Assembly: GCA_016282855.1 (NCBI GenBank)
Contig: JAEELT010000041.1
Span: 1 to 47,814, forward strand
Origin: Clostridiaceae bacterium
Lineage (GTDB): Bacteria; Bacillota; Clostridia; Oscillospirales; Acutalibacteraceae
DNA length: 47,814 nucleotides
Direction of reading: 5' to 3'
Both the position numbers and the translations under genes were made by a program. Below, in pieces: positions 22,230-29,462 of the stretch (positions are counted from its first letter, which is position 1; every line of letters begins with the position of its first letter). The notes under the pieces are model-generated. The model was not told the DNA's origin. It made no database searches and saw nothing but the letters and a program-made list of their open reading frames with translations.

Positions 22230-24138
22230 AAGCGATATGGAAACCCTCTCCCGTTTTGAGCAGATGTTTGCTCAGGACGCTCAGAAAATAAGCACACCGG
22301 AGAGACTGTCAAGAGACAGCATCGTCGCGCTGCTCGAAAATGCTCAGAGCGAAAAGGTTGTGCCGATTTCATCGGCAAAAAGCAACCGCTTCAGACCCTT
22401 CGGCAAGATAGCCGCCGTTGCCGCCTGCTTCATTATGATACTTGCCGTTGCGGCTCTTGCGAGAAACAGCACCGGTCACAGCGATCTCGGAATCAAAAAC
22501 GCATTTGAGGGGCTTAAGATTGATAACCTTATCAAGAAGATAACCTCAAAGGAGGAGCTTGACCTTGCGGTCAGCGAGATAATCGAGGACAACGCCGCCC
22601 GCGGAAACTCCGCCGCCGGCACCGAAACCTCAGCCGGAAACGAGGATATAAGCGTATCGGCGCAGGAGGAAGCTTCAATAGTCGTTGAAAAGCCCGGAAG
22701 CGGCTTTACCGCCGTCAATGACAGCGCGCGTGAGGCGGACATAGTAAAATACCACAACGATATGCTCTTTGTACTTACCCCTGCTGTTGACAGCAGCACC
22801 TCGGCAGGCACCCAGGTCATAAAGATAATCGGAACCGGCGAAAAAGGTGGCATGAAAGAGATTTCATCAATAGCTCCGTATGAGTCCGACGCCGTTTCAC
22901 TCTCCGACGAATGCCTCGAAATGTATATTAACGGCAGCACTCTTGTTGCTGTTATCAGCCGCAGGGATTTTTCCGGCTCATCATCCGCTCACCATTCAAA
23001 AAACAGCACGGTAACTCTTTTCTACGATATATCCGACCCGTCCGCGCCTGCCCTGCTTGCGACCAATGAGCAGGATGGCTCCTATATCTGCTCCGAAATC
23101 AGAAACGGCAGGCTTTGCCTTGTGACCACAGGTAATGTTTCGGGTATGCCCGCTCTGACAGCTCAGGGCCGCAGATATACGCTCAGCGCAGATAAAGAGG
23201 AGATAGCCGTGGCCGAAAACGCCAGAGAAGATGCCTATCTTTTCATAACGGAAACAAACGCAGCGGCACCCGGCGGAGAAATTGCCATGCTCGGCATTCT
23301 CGGCTGCGGCGCAAACTCCGAAATCAGCATTTGCGAAAACGGCATTTATATAGCAAGGCAGCTTTCCGCGGTTGACACCGGCGAAAAACGCACAGAGATT
23401 TACTGCGTTTCGGATGTATCCGGCAGGCTTGCTCTCGCCGGCACATATTCCTTCAGCGGCAGCCTTTGCGCGGGTGTAAACGCCGACAGCGGCGATGGAG
23501 TGTATATTATTTACAGCCCGGGCGACAGTATGTACGCCTGCACTCTCACAGCGGACCTCAGGAGCACCGGAAACGAAACCGCTCTTGACTGCGCTGCCGA
23601 CCTGCCCGTGTCATTCATCGGCAGCACCGCCTATATTTCCGGCGGCGATGAGAGCAGAGCCGTGCACTTCAGCGGAGCTGACATTCAGATATTCACCGCG
23701 TCCGCTCACGCCCTCAACGCCAAAACAATCGAACTGACAGACGATATAGTAATTGAAATAGGCTCATCCGCTTCTGACGGCGGAACGCTCATCACATATT
23801 ACTCGGGCAACGGAGACGCTCTTGACTCATTCAGGCTCGGTCCGGATGTGTCTGTGCTTCTCGGTGACAGCAGAGCTCTGATTGCCGACCCGTCCGGTTA
23901 CTTCGGAATCCCGGTCATTGTCAGCGCGGGCGGAAGCGAGAGAAGCTCCTACATTCTTTACAGAGTATCCGGCGCATCGGTGCAAACCGTGGGTGAATTC
24001 GTTCACGAAAGCAGCTTTGCCGGCGATGCGGCAACAAGAGCCGTAATTGAGGGTGACACTCTTTACACCGTGTCCGGCGCAAAGATAAAGGCCTTCTCCG
24101 TTTCGGCAAATGAGGAGATTGAGTCCTACATCTATTGA
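22222..24138 (+). CDS. Membrane-anchored beta-propeller protein, candidate anti-sigma factor
   Basis: 638 residues. The start at 22222 is set by AAAGGAGG and lies inside the sigma gene end. Residues 1-64 are a cytoplasmic, helical, acidic/basic segment; 65-83 a single membrane helix (IAAVAACFIMILAVAALA); the rest is extracellular. After a linker, about 165-638 matches the PF09826-type 'beta propeller' pattern (READIVKYHNDMLFVLT, VTLFYDISDPSAPALLAT, ISICENGIYIARQL, VIEGDTLYTVSGAKIKAFS). Typical proteins of this family are secreted without a known role. Here the sigma-proximal N terminus suggests it holds the sigma factor and senses an outside signal through the propeller. No zinc anti-sigma motif is seen, so this is inference from layout. 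Confidence 0.8.
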   Translation: MNKSDMETLSRFEQMFAQDAQKISTPERLSRDSIVALLENAQSEKVVPISSAKSNRFRPFGKIAAVAACFIMILAVAALARNSTGHSDLGIKNAFEGLKIDNLIKKITSKEELDLAVSEIIEDNAARGNSAAGTETSAGNEDISVSAQEEASIVVEKPGSGFTAVNDSAREADIVKYHNDMLFVLTPAVDSSTSAGTQVIKIIGTGEKGGMKEISSIAPYESDAVSLSDECLEMYINGSTLVAVISRRDFSGSSSAHHSKNSTVTLFYDISDPSAPALLATNEQDGSYICSEIRNGRLCLVTTGNVSGMPALTAQGRRYTLSADKEEIAVAENAREDAYLFITETNAAAPGGEIAMLGILGCGANSEISICENGIYIARQLSAVDTGEKRTEIYCVSDVSGRLALAGTYSFSGSLCAGVNADSGDGVYIIYSPGDSMYACTLTADLRSTGNETALDCAADLPVSFIGSTAYISGGDESRAVHFSGADIQIFTASAHALNAKTIELTDDIVIEIGSSASDGGTLITYYSGNGDALDSFRLGPDVSVLLGDSRALIADPSGYFGIPVIVSAGGSERSSYILYRVSGASVQTVGEFVHESSFAGDAATRAVIEGDTLYTVSGAKIKAFSVSANEEIESYIY

Positions 24139-24155
24139 TGGAGATTAATTTTTCC

Positions 24156-24184
24156 TTGACAATATGGCAAAAGAGTATTAATAT
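24156..24184 (+). promoter_or_regulatory. Promoter of the VPNTG surface protein gene
   Basis: Consensus TTGACA (24156-24161), a 17-bp spacer and TAATAT (24179-24184). A very AT-rich leader follows, then AAGGATGA before the ATG at 24234. Confidence 0.8.
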
Positions 24185-24233
24185 GTAATTAAATATATAA
24201 TAATATTATTATAAAGAAAAGGATGATTTACTT

Positions 24234-24794
24234 ATGAAAAAGTCAATTTCAGTTTTGCTTGCAGTTCTTTTTGCACTTGCAGCTGTATTTGCATGCTCGG
24301 CTATAGCTTTTGCCGATGATCCTCCCGAACAAAATAATATGGAAGCTAATACTGAGACTCGCGCTGACAAGCCCGCCGAGGATCCTGTTGCTGATACACC
24401 CAAAGTAGGTGCAGAAGCAGACAAAGGCGAAACAAGAAAAGATACCTCAAAAGATATCACCGTTCCTGCAACCAAGGAAACAACCACAGTTGCTTCAACC
24501 GACCCCGTAAAGCAGCTTGAGGATCTCATCAACAAGCTTGACACAACCACCAAGACCACTCTTCCCAACAAAACAGAGAAGGATGATTCTCCCGTAGTTA
24601 CCAACCCCGACGGCGTTACCGCTTTTGTTGATGACGATACCACAGCAGGTACTCCCACCACAGCAAAGTCAGCTGCTCCCGTTAAGACCTATGTTCCCAA
24701 CACCGGCAGCTCATTCGCAGTTCCCGCTTTCGCGGTGCTTGCTCTTCTCGCAGGTACTGTAGCAGTAGTGGCAGTTAAGAAGAACGAAGACTAA
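24234..24794 (+). CDS. Small cell-wall-anchored (sortase substrate-like) surface protein
   Basis: 186 residues. Signal peptide (MKKSISVLLAVLFALAAVFACSAIAFA), then a low-complexity Thr/Lys/Asp/Pro-rich region of about 125 residues. A C-terminal sorting signal follows: VPNTGS, a hydrophobic stretch (FAVPAFAVLALLAGTVAVVAV) and KKNED. By family knowledge a sortase would cut the TG bond and link the protein to the wall. No sortase gene is in the window. No folded domain is visible, so a spacer or coat protein is likely. The strong promoter, good terminator and optimal-looking codons suggest high expression. Confidence 0.8.
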   Translation: MKKSISVLLAVLFALAAVFACSAIAFADDPPEQNNMEANTETRADKPAEDPVADTPKVGAEADKGETRKDTSKDITVPATKETTTVASTDPVKQLEDLINKLDTTTKTTLPNKTEKDDSPVVTNPDGVTAFVDDDTTAGTPTTAKSAAPVKTYVPNTGSSFAVPAFAVLALLAGTVAVVAVKKNED

Positions 24795-24845
24795 GATCCG
24801 GTCGTCGCACAAAAGGCGAAAAGCGAAAAGACAATTAGGTTATAT

Positions 24846-24882
24846 AGGACTGCGAATTATAAACTCGCAGTCCTGTTTTTTT
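24846..24882 (+). terminator. Terminator of the surface-protein gene
   Basis: A perfect 10-bp stem, AGGACTGCGA (24846-24855) with TCGCAGTCCT (24865-24874), then G and seven T. Confidence 0.9.
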
Positions 24883-25076
24883 GCTCGTATTTAACTAAAA
24901 AGAAGGAATAATTGTTTTTGTCTTTTCTCAACGCCTTTGCTCGCTTGCCGTATCCCGATACTGTCTTCGCTCGCAAATTGCGTTGTTTTCATTCTTTTCT
25001 GCTTCCGACCTTCCATTGTCTGAGCCTTTACTTTTTTTCGCATGTTCGCTTTTTGAAAAGCTGTCAGGTGAAGCAG
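24883..25076. other. Intergenic, nothing recognised
   Basis: About 190 bases rich in C and T on the plus strand between two terminators. A frame can be drawn through it but lacks a ribosome site and reads like non-coding DNA. Confidence 0.4.
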
Positions 25077-25110
25077 AAAAAAGGGACTGCGGGATTAAAT
25101 CCTGCAGTCC
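25077..25110 (-). terminator. Terminator of the GH20 gene
   Basis: GGACTGCGGGA (25084-25094) pairs with TCCTGCAGTCC (25100-25110). On the minus strand a run of six T follows. Confidence 0.85.
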
Positions 25111-25142
25111 TGTTTCTCATCAGCTCATCAGTCATACCCGGT

Positions 25143-26297
25143 TTATTTCAGGTAATGCTCCTTCACGAATTTCAGCCAGCCGGCAGGGTTCGTGATTCGC
25201 GGCTTTGTCCAGTTCTTTTCATCCTCAAATGCGTATCCCGGCAGCGCCTTTCTGATTTCAGGTATTTCCCTGAGAAATTCTTCATAAGGTTTGCTGTTTT
25301 CTCCGTGCGCAACCTTTGAAACGGCAATAAGCCTCGGGAAAATCCTGCGTTCAATCTCGTCTGTGCTGTCAATGTATTCCGTCCAAAGGGGCGAATCAAC
25401 GCCTGTAATGTTTTTCCTGCCTTCCGGCGTAAGTCCTCTGAGATATGGATTGAGCGAATAAACCCTGTTCAGCGGGGTGATTGCGTAATCGTAGTCAAGG
25501 TAAAAATAAGAGAAGGGTGAAAGTATTGCCTTTCCGCCTGAGTTTATAAACTTAATGCTTGAGGGCTCATGTTCCTTCCAGTACTGGATAATCGCTCTTT
25601 TGTCAAGATTTTCGCCTCTTGCTGCTTCATTCCATACAATGCAGTGCCTGCCCTTGCTCTCCAGGTAGTCAATCACTCTGTTCATAAACAGATTCTGATA
25701 TTCGGCGTAGGTTTTCACTCCGCTCCTTTTCATAAGTTCGCGGCAGTCGGGGCAGGCTTTCCAGGAAGCGTGCGGGGTTTCATCACCGCCTATGTGAAAA
25801 TATCTGCCGGGGAATATTTCGAGAAATTCATCGATGATTCCGGTGATTGTTTCAAATGTCTTTTCGTTTGCGATGCAAAGCACATCCTTGAAAATACCCT
25901 GATGTGTTTTTATTTTCACTTCCTTACCGCCGCAGGAGAGCTCGGGATAAGCGCTCAGCAGTGCGCTTGTGTGCCCGGGCATTTCAAATTCAGGCACAAC
26001 CTCTATTCCTTTTGAAGCGCAGTATTCAACTGTTTCACGCATTTCCGCTTTGGTGTAAACTCTGCCGTACGGTCCGTCAGCACGGGTCCTGCCGAAGTCT
26101 GAGTAAGGCCTTACCGCGGCTTTCGTGTTCAGCAGCGGGTATCGTTCGCTCTCAAAGCGCCAGCCCTGGTCGTCTGTCAGGTGCCAGTGAAAGTAATTGA
26201 AGCCGAGGCGGTCAATTGCGTCAATAAGCTTTTTGATTTCGCTTATGCTCTGCATATGGCGCACACTGTCAAGCATGAAGCATCTGTATTCAAACAT
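25143..26297 (-). CDS. GH20 beta-N-acetylhexosaminidase, cytoplasmic
   Basis: 384 residues. A single GH20 catalytic barrel with FNYFHWHLTDDQGWR, VVPEFEMPGHTSALL and the catalytic Asp-Glu pair in HIGGDETPHASW. It removes terminal beta-GlcNAc or beta-GalNAc using the substrate's own acetamido group. There is no signal peptide and no N-terminal GH20b domain, so it likely works inside the cell on imported oligosaccharides. Start: an extended -10 (TGATATAAT, 26334-26326) sets the transcript start near 26319; AAGGGAG then serves ATG 26297 at 8-base spacing (ATG 26303 is possible). A frame reaching 26393 would begin upstream of the promoter and is rejected. Confidence 0.9.
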   Translation of the reverse strand: MFEYRCFMLDSVRHMQSISEIKKLIDAIDRLGFNYFHWHLTDDQGWRFESERYPLLNTKAAVRPYSDFGRTRADGPYGRVYTKAEMRETVEYCASKGIEVVPEFEMPGHTSALLSAYPELSCGGKEVKIKTHQGIFKDVLCIANEKTFETITGIIDEFLEIFPGRYFHIGGDETPHASWKACPDCRELMKRSGVKTYAEYQNLFMNRVIDYLESKGRHCIVWNEAARGENLDKRAIIQYWKEHEPSSIKFINSGGKAILSPFSYFYLDYDYAITPLNRVYSLNPYLRGLTPEGRKNITGVDSPLWTEYIDSTDEIERRIFPRLIAVSKVAHGENSKPYEEFLREIPEIRKALPGYAFEDEKNWTKPRITNPAGWLKFVKEHYLK

Positions 26298-26325
26298 TTT
26301 CATCTCTCCCTTAAAGTCTGTGATT

Positions 26326-26334
26326 ATTATATCA
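26326..26334 (-). promoter_or_regulatory. Extended -10 element of the GH20 gene
   Basis: TGATATAAT on the minus strand about 30 bases before the chosen start; no good -35. On the plus strand TATAAT at 26399-26404 is the candidate -10 of the divergent metallophosphoesterase gene. Confidence 0.5.
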
Positions 26335-26430
26335 CCCGAATCACTTAACTGCAATCCCGCAATGAACGGTTGCTGTTGCATTTGCTTTTCCAAAGCGGTA
26401 TAATATTTTTATAAAAAGTGAGGGTGAAAT

Positions 26431-27399
26431 ATGGTTATAAAATCTGTTTTTATCAAAATCACCGCATGGATTATAACGGCGGTAATGCTGATGTTCGCCG
26501 GCACGGTCGGCACAGAGCAATACGATGTGAAATCTCCCGGCAGCTGTTTGCTTAATTACCCTGTGCTGTCAGACTCCCATATTGAGGCTAACAACACCGC
26601 CCGCTACAATGTGTTCGTGAATTCCCTGCGTAATGCGGGTGCAAACAAAAGCGGGAATGACGCTGTTGTTTTTCTCGGCGATAACACTATGAACGGCCAG
26701 ATTACAGAGAATCTTCTGTTTCACGGCGCGGTAGCGGAGATACTCGGCAGCGAAAATGTGCTGACGGTTGTAGGCAATCACGATATAGGCAACGGTGAAT
26801 GGGATTATGAAACTCTTCAGCGCCGCTGGTATGAATACACCCGGACCTTCTTCGGCAGAGAGCTTGAGCACCCGTACTACTGTGAAATCATAGACGGTTA
26901 TTACTTTATTGTGCTCGGAATGGAGTCTCAGGAAGTTTATGATATGTACATAAGCGAGGAGCAGTTTGACTGGCTTGAGGGTGTGCTCGGCAAAGCCGCG
27001 CAGAGCGGAAAGCCCGCCTTTGTGTTTTCGCATTATCCCGCGGATGATGTTGTTGATGAAAACGGCAACCCTTCATCCCGGCTCACCGAGATGCTCGCTG
27101 CCTACAATGAGGAGCACGATATATTCTCATTTGTCGGGCATACTCATATGTCAACGTATCTTTTCTGGTCGTTTCACAGTTATGACGGATACCCGGAAAT
27201 CTATCTGCCCCGCCTGACCGAGCTTGCCGGCCCGGACGATAACGAGATATTCAAGGAGAGCGGAGTAGGCGCCGAGGTGGAGGTGTACGAAAACGAAGTA
27301 ATCGTGCGCTGCAGAAACTTTTATACGGGCGAATGGCGCACAGAGGACGGCACTCCCACCGAAATGACTTACGCGCTCAAGAACCCTGTCGGAGGCTGA
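26431..27399 (+). CDS. Secreted or membrane-anchored metallophosphoesterase
   Basis: 322 residues. An N-terminal hydrophobic segment (about 8-27) acts as a signal or anchor. Calcineurin-like phosphoesterase motifs appear in order: SDSHI (Asp/His), FLGDNTMNG, VVGNHDIG, FSHYP and FVGHTHMS, giving the complete two-metal site. It should hydrolyse a phosphate ester outside the membrane; the substrate is unknown. The start follows GAGGGTG. The next gene begins 2 bases after its stop with GGAGG at the junction, so the two form an operon. Confidence 0.85.
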   Translation: MVIKSVFIKITAWIITAVMLMFAGTVGTEQYDVKSPGSCLLNYPVLSDSHIEANNTARYNVFVNSLRNAGANKSGNDAVVFLGDNTMNGQITENLLFHGAVAEILGSENVLTVVGNHDIGNGEWDYETLQRRWYEYTRTFFGRELEHPYYCEIIDGYYFIVLGMESQEVYDMYISEEQFDWLEGVLGKAAQSGKPAFVFSHYPADDVVDENGNPSSRLTEMLAAYNEEHDIFSFVGHTHMSTYLFWSFHSYDGYPEIYLPRLTELAGPDDNEIFKESGVGAEVEVYENEVIVRCRNFYTGEWRTEDGTPTEMTYALKNPVGG

Positions 27400-27400
27400 T

Positions 27401-27994
27401 ATGCTCAAGCTCGGAAACAAAAGAATAACTCTGCCCGTCATCATATTTCTCGCGGCGCTTATTGCCGCCGGCGCGGCAATGGTCACGGTGTCTCTGCGTT
27501 TCGTAAAAAGCGGAGAAATATCGCCCGACAGCCTTACACCTAAGCTCAGCTTTGCCGGGCTGCCAACGCAGTATACTTTCACAAACGGCGGCGGTGTCAC
27601 AACTCTTACCCTGAGCGCTGACGGCGCATTCGAAGGAGTATACCGCCAAAAAGAGGAGCGCAATGTTAACTACTCAACTTTTCGCGGCAGATTCGCGAAA
27701 CCTGAAATGATAAATGAATATACCTATCTTGCCGTGATTGATGAGTTTGAGAAAACAGACGAAAAAAGCAAGGTTTACGAGGGCGATGAATACGGCTATA
27801 TCCCGGCGGATTCCGCGGGCTTTGAAAAAGCAAAGGATATGCTTGTTTTCCTGCCGGAAACGCCGCTCGCTCTCATGCACAGCGAATGTATTCCGCAGCT
27901 TGATCTTGAGGAGGGCGCCGACTGCCTTCCGGACAATATGTGTGTTATCTACAACTATATTGAAGATTATCCGTTCATCGGTTTCACGGGGTAA
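27401..27994 (+). CDS. Membrane-anchored protein of unknown function
   Basis: 197 residues. One N-terminal membrane segment (about 10-33), then an extracellular beta-rich domain. The pattern TTLTLSADGAFEGVYRQ...STFRGRFAKPEMINEYTYLAVIDEF recurs in a family of small Clostridia envelope proteins that I know only as hypothetical. Residues 145-165 (FLPETPLALMHSECIPQL) are part of the same pattern. It is expressed with the metallophosphoesterase. No catalytic residues stand out; a partner or lipocalin-like binding role is possible but unproven. Confidence 0.65.
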   Translation: MLKLGNKRITLPVIIFLAALIAAGAAMVTVSLRFVKSGEISPDSLTPKLSFAGLPTQYTFTNGGGVTTLTLSADGAFEGVYRQKEERNVNYSTFRGRFAKPEMINEYTYLAVIDEFEKTDEKSKVYEGDEYGYIPADSAGFEKAKDMLVFLPETPLALMHSECIPQLDLEEGADCLPDNMCVIYNYIEDYPFIGFTG

Positions 27995-28008
27995 AAATTG
28001 AAAAACAG

Positions 28009-28063
28009 TTTACATTTTATTTCATCTTATTTTACATTATGTACCACGGCACGGTGATATAAT
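28009..28063 (+). promoter_or_regulatory. Promoter of the 29-residue peptide gene with two TTTACATT repeats
   Basis: TGATATAAT extended -10 (28055-28063). TTTACATT occurs at 28009-28016 and 28031-28038, 22 bp apart (two helical turns), upstream of the -10, a layout suited to an activator or repressor. Confidence 0.5.
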
Positions 28064-28096
28064 ATAACCACAATAAATCCGGGGAGGATGATATTT

Positions 28097-28186
28097 ATGT
28101 TTGATGGATTATTGACATTCGCAGACGGAATAGCAGACGCTATCTCCTCATTTTTTGTAAGCATTCTGTTTTTCTTTTTCAACTGA
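28097..28186 (+). CDS. 29-residue hydrophobic peptide
   Basis: A very short frame, MFDGLLTFADG then IADAISSFFVSILFFFFN, with all gene signals: extended -10 promoter, GGGGAGGATG ribosome site 7 bases before the ATG, and a strong terminator 17 bases after the stop. It has no signal peptide; the N-terminal half is amphipathic with two Asp in FADGIAD and the end is strongly hydrophobic and aromatic. It resembles small membrane-active peptides (type I toxins, phenol-soluble-modulin-like) but also the C-terminal tails of the secreted proteins near 9.2 kb, 40.7 kb and 46.9 kb. No antisense RNA gene is evident. Function unknown. Confidence 0.65.
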   Translation: MFDGLLTFADGIADAISSFFVSILFFFFN

Positions 28187-28202
28187 TTATTAACCGTAAT
28201 AA

Positions 28203-28245
28203 AGCAAAGGCCTGCAGATGATTGCCGTCTGCAGGCCTTTTTCTT
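28203..28245 (+). terminator. Terminator of the peptide gene
   Basis: AAGGCCTGCAGA pairs with TCTGCAGGCCTT around TGATTGCCG, followed by TTTTTCTTATCTTTTT. On the minus strand the tail is CTTTGCTTTATT, so it may also stop the PHP gene weakly. Confidence 0.85.
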
Positions 28246-28271
28246 ATCTTTTTGCTTGCCCTGATAACGCT

Positions 28272-29270
28272 TTATTCTTCAATCCATACCGGGTTTGTGA
28301 ACGCCCAGAACAGTTCATCTGCCGTTTCGGGCGGCGTTTCGCAGCGCGGAGCAAGGTATTTGCTTTCTGCCGCTCCGAAAATCTTTTTGACAGGGGACGC
28401 AAGCTTTACATCTATTTCCGCGCGTACAAAGCCGGGCTGTGTAATGCTGAATTCCGCTGTGTGAACTTTTTCAAAGAATTTTGCCTTGTGGCTGTAAACC
28501 ATGGAGTCGTTGTTGAATATTTTCAGTTCAAAACCCGGCAGAAGCTTTGTCGCTTTGCAGCTGCCTTTGAGCGAAGCGGATAACGGCACCGTGTCACCCG
28601 GCAGAGCGCCGTCCACACTCAGATATATCATTGATGTTTCGGGTTTGCAGGTAATCACGCTTCTGCCCTCGCGCAGTGCCTTCAGGATAGCCTCGGGAGT
28701 ATTGCTCTCGGCGTGTGTCACCGTGGTGGGCATAGCCATCATATCAACGCGCTTTACCTGATCGCGGTGAAAATCCGAGCCGCCTACCGCGGCGATATGT
28801 CTTCCCTGTTTAAGCTGATTTACCCACCAGTTCAGGTTTCTCACATTGTCACTGTGCTGTATGGTGTTCCACACTTCCACACAGTCCGCAGGCAGATTGT
28901 CTATCGGAATACGGAATCCGCACTGTGAGCAGAAAGGGTGATTGAGGCATACGGTCGCGCCGGCATTGCGGCATTTTTCCATAATATCGGCGTACGCCTT
29001 TTCATCGGGAATGTCATACGGAGGCTCGGCCGGAACCTTCGCGCCCCATATATTCACGTGGCCGGCTTCAACGGTGATTTCCTGACCCTGAATGACCGTC
29101 AGCCCTTCGCTTGAGTAGCTTTTTTCGATGCTGTTGAAGTTGTGATCCGTTACTATTATCCAGTCCAGCGAATTCTTCTTTGCTTTCGCGATAAGCTCAT
29201 ACAGTCGCAGAGCTCCGTCGGAGCCTGTTGTGTGCAGATGAGTGTCTCCCCAATACCATTTTCCGGACAC
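28272..29270 (-). CDS. PHP-domain metallohydrolase (CehA/McbA-like)
   Basis: 332 residues. PHP metal ligands: GDTHLHTTGSDG near the start, IVTDHNFNS, QGQEITVEAGHVNIWG, CLNHPF and GGSDFHRD. Members hydrolyse phosphoester bonds with three metals; this branch is also called CehA/McbA-like, and the natural substrate is unknown. The C-terminal about 100 residues form a beta domain (FELKIFNNDSMVYS, FVRAEIDV). Start: an in-frame ATG at 29291 overlaps an AAAGGAGG that lies 7 bases before a GTG at 29270, so GTG is the likely start and the ATG is not. Confidence 0.85.
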   Translation of the reverse strand: MSGKWYWGDTHLHTTGSDGALRLYELIAKAKKNSLDWIIVTDHNFNSIEKSYSSEGLTVIQGQEITVEAGHVNIWGAKVPAEPPYDIPDEKAYADIMEKCRNAGATVCLNHPFCSQCGFRIPIDNLPADCVEVWNTIQHSDNVRNLNWWVNQLKQGRHIAAVGGSDFHRDQVKRVDMMAMPTTVTHAESNTPEAILKALREGRSVITCKPETSMIYLSVDGALPGDTVPLSASLKGSCKATKLLPGFELKIFNNDSMVYSHKAKFFEKVHTAEFSITQPGFVRAEIDVKLASPVKKIFGAAESKYLAPRCETPPETADELFWAFTNPVWIEE

Positions 29271-29394
29271 GGTGAATCCTCCTTTGCTCAATAAATAATC
29301 AAGGCCTTCTTTAAGCTATTCTATCAAACGGCGCCGTGATTTGCAACATTGAAATATGCCTGCCAGGCATAAAATCCGTATATTTATCCTTTCA

Positions 29395-29423
29395 TTGACT
29401 TTTATTTATATTTGTTATATAAT
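29395..29423 (+). promoter_or_regulatory. Promoter of murD
   Basis: TTGACT (29395-29400), a 17-bp AT-rich spacer and TATAAT (29418-29423), then GGAGG and the ATG at 29463. Confidence 0.88.
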
Positions 29424-29462
29424 ATCACGGATAGGAACAGTTTTATTCGGAGGTTTTCCATT

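Noticed and set aside
24912-25319. Plus-strand frame between the VPNTG gene and GH20
   Set aside because: It runs through a terminator and into the GH20 gene, without ribosome site or domain.
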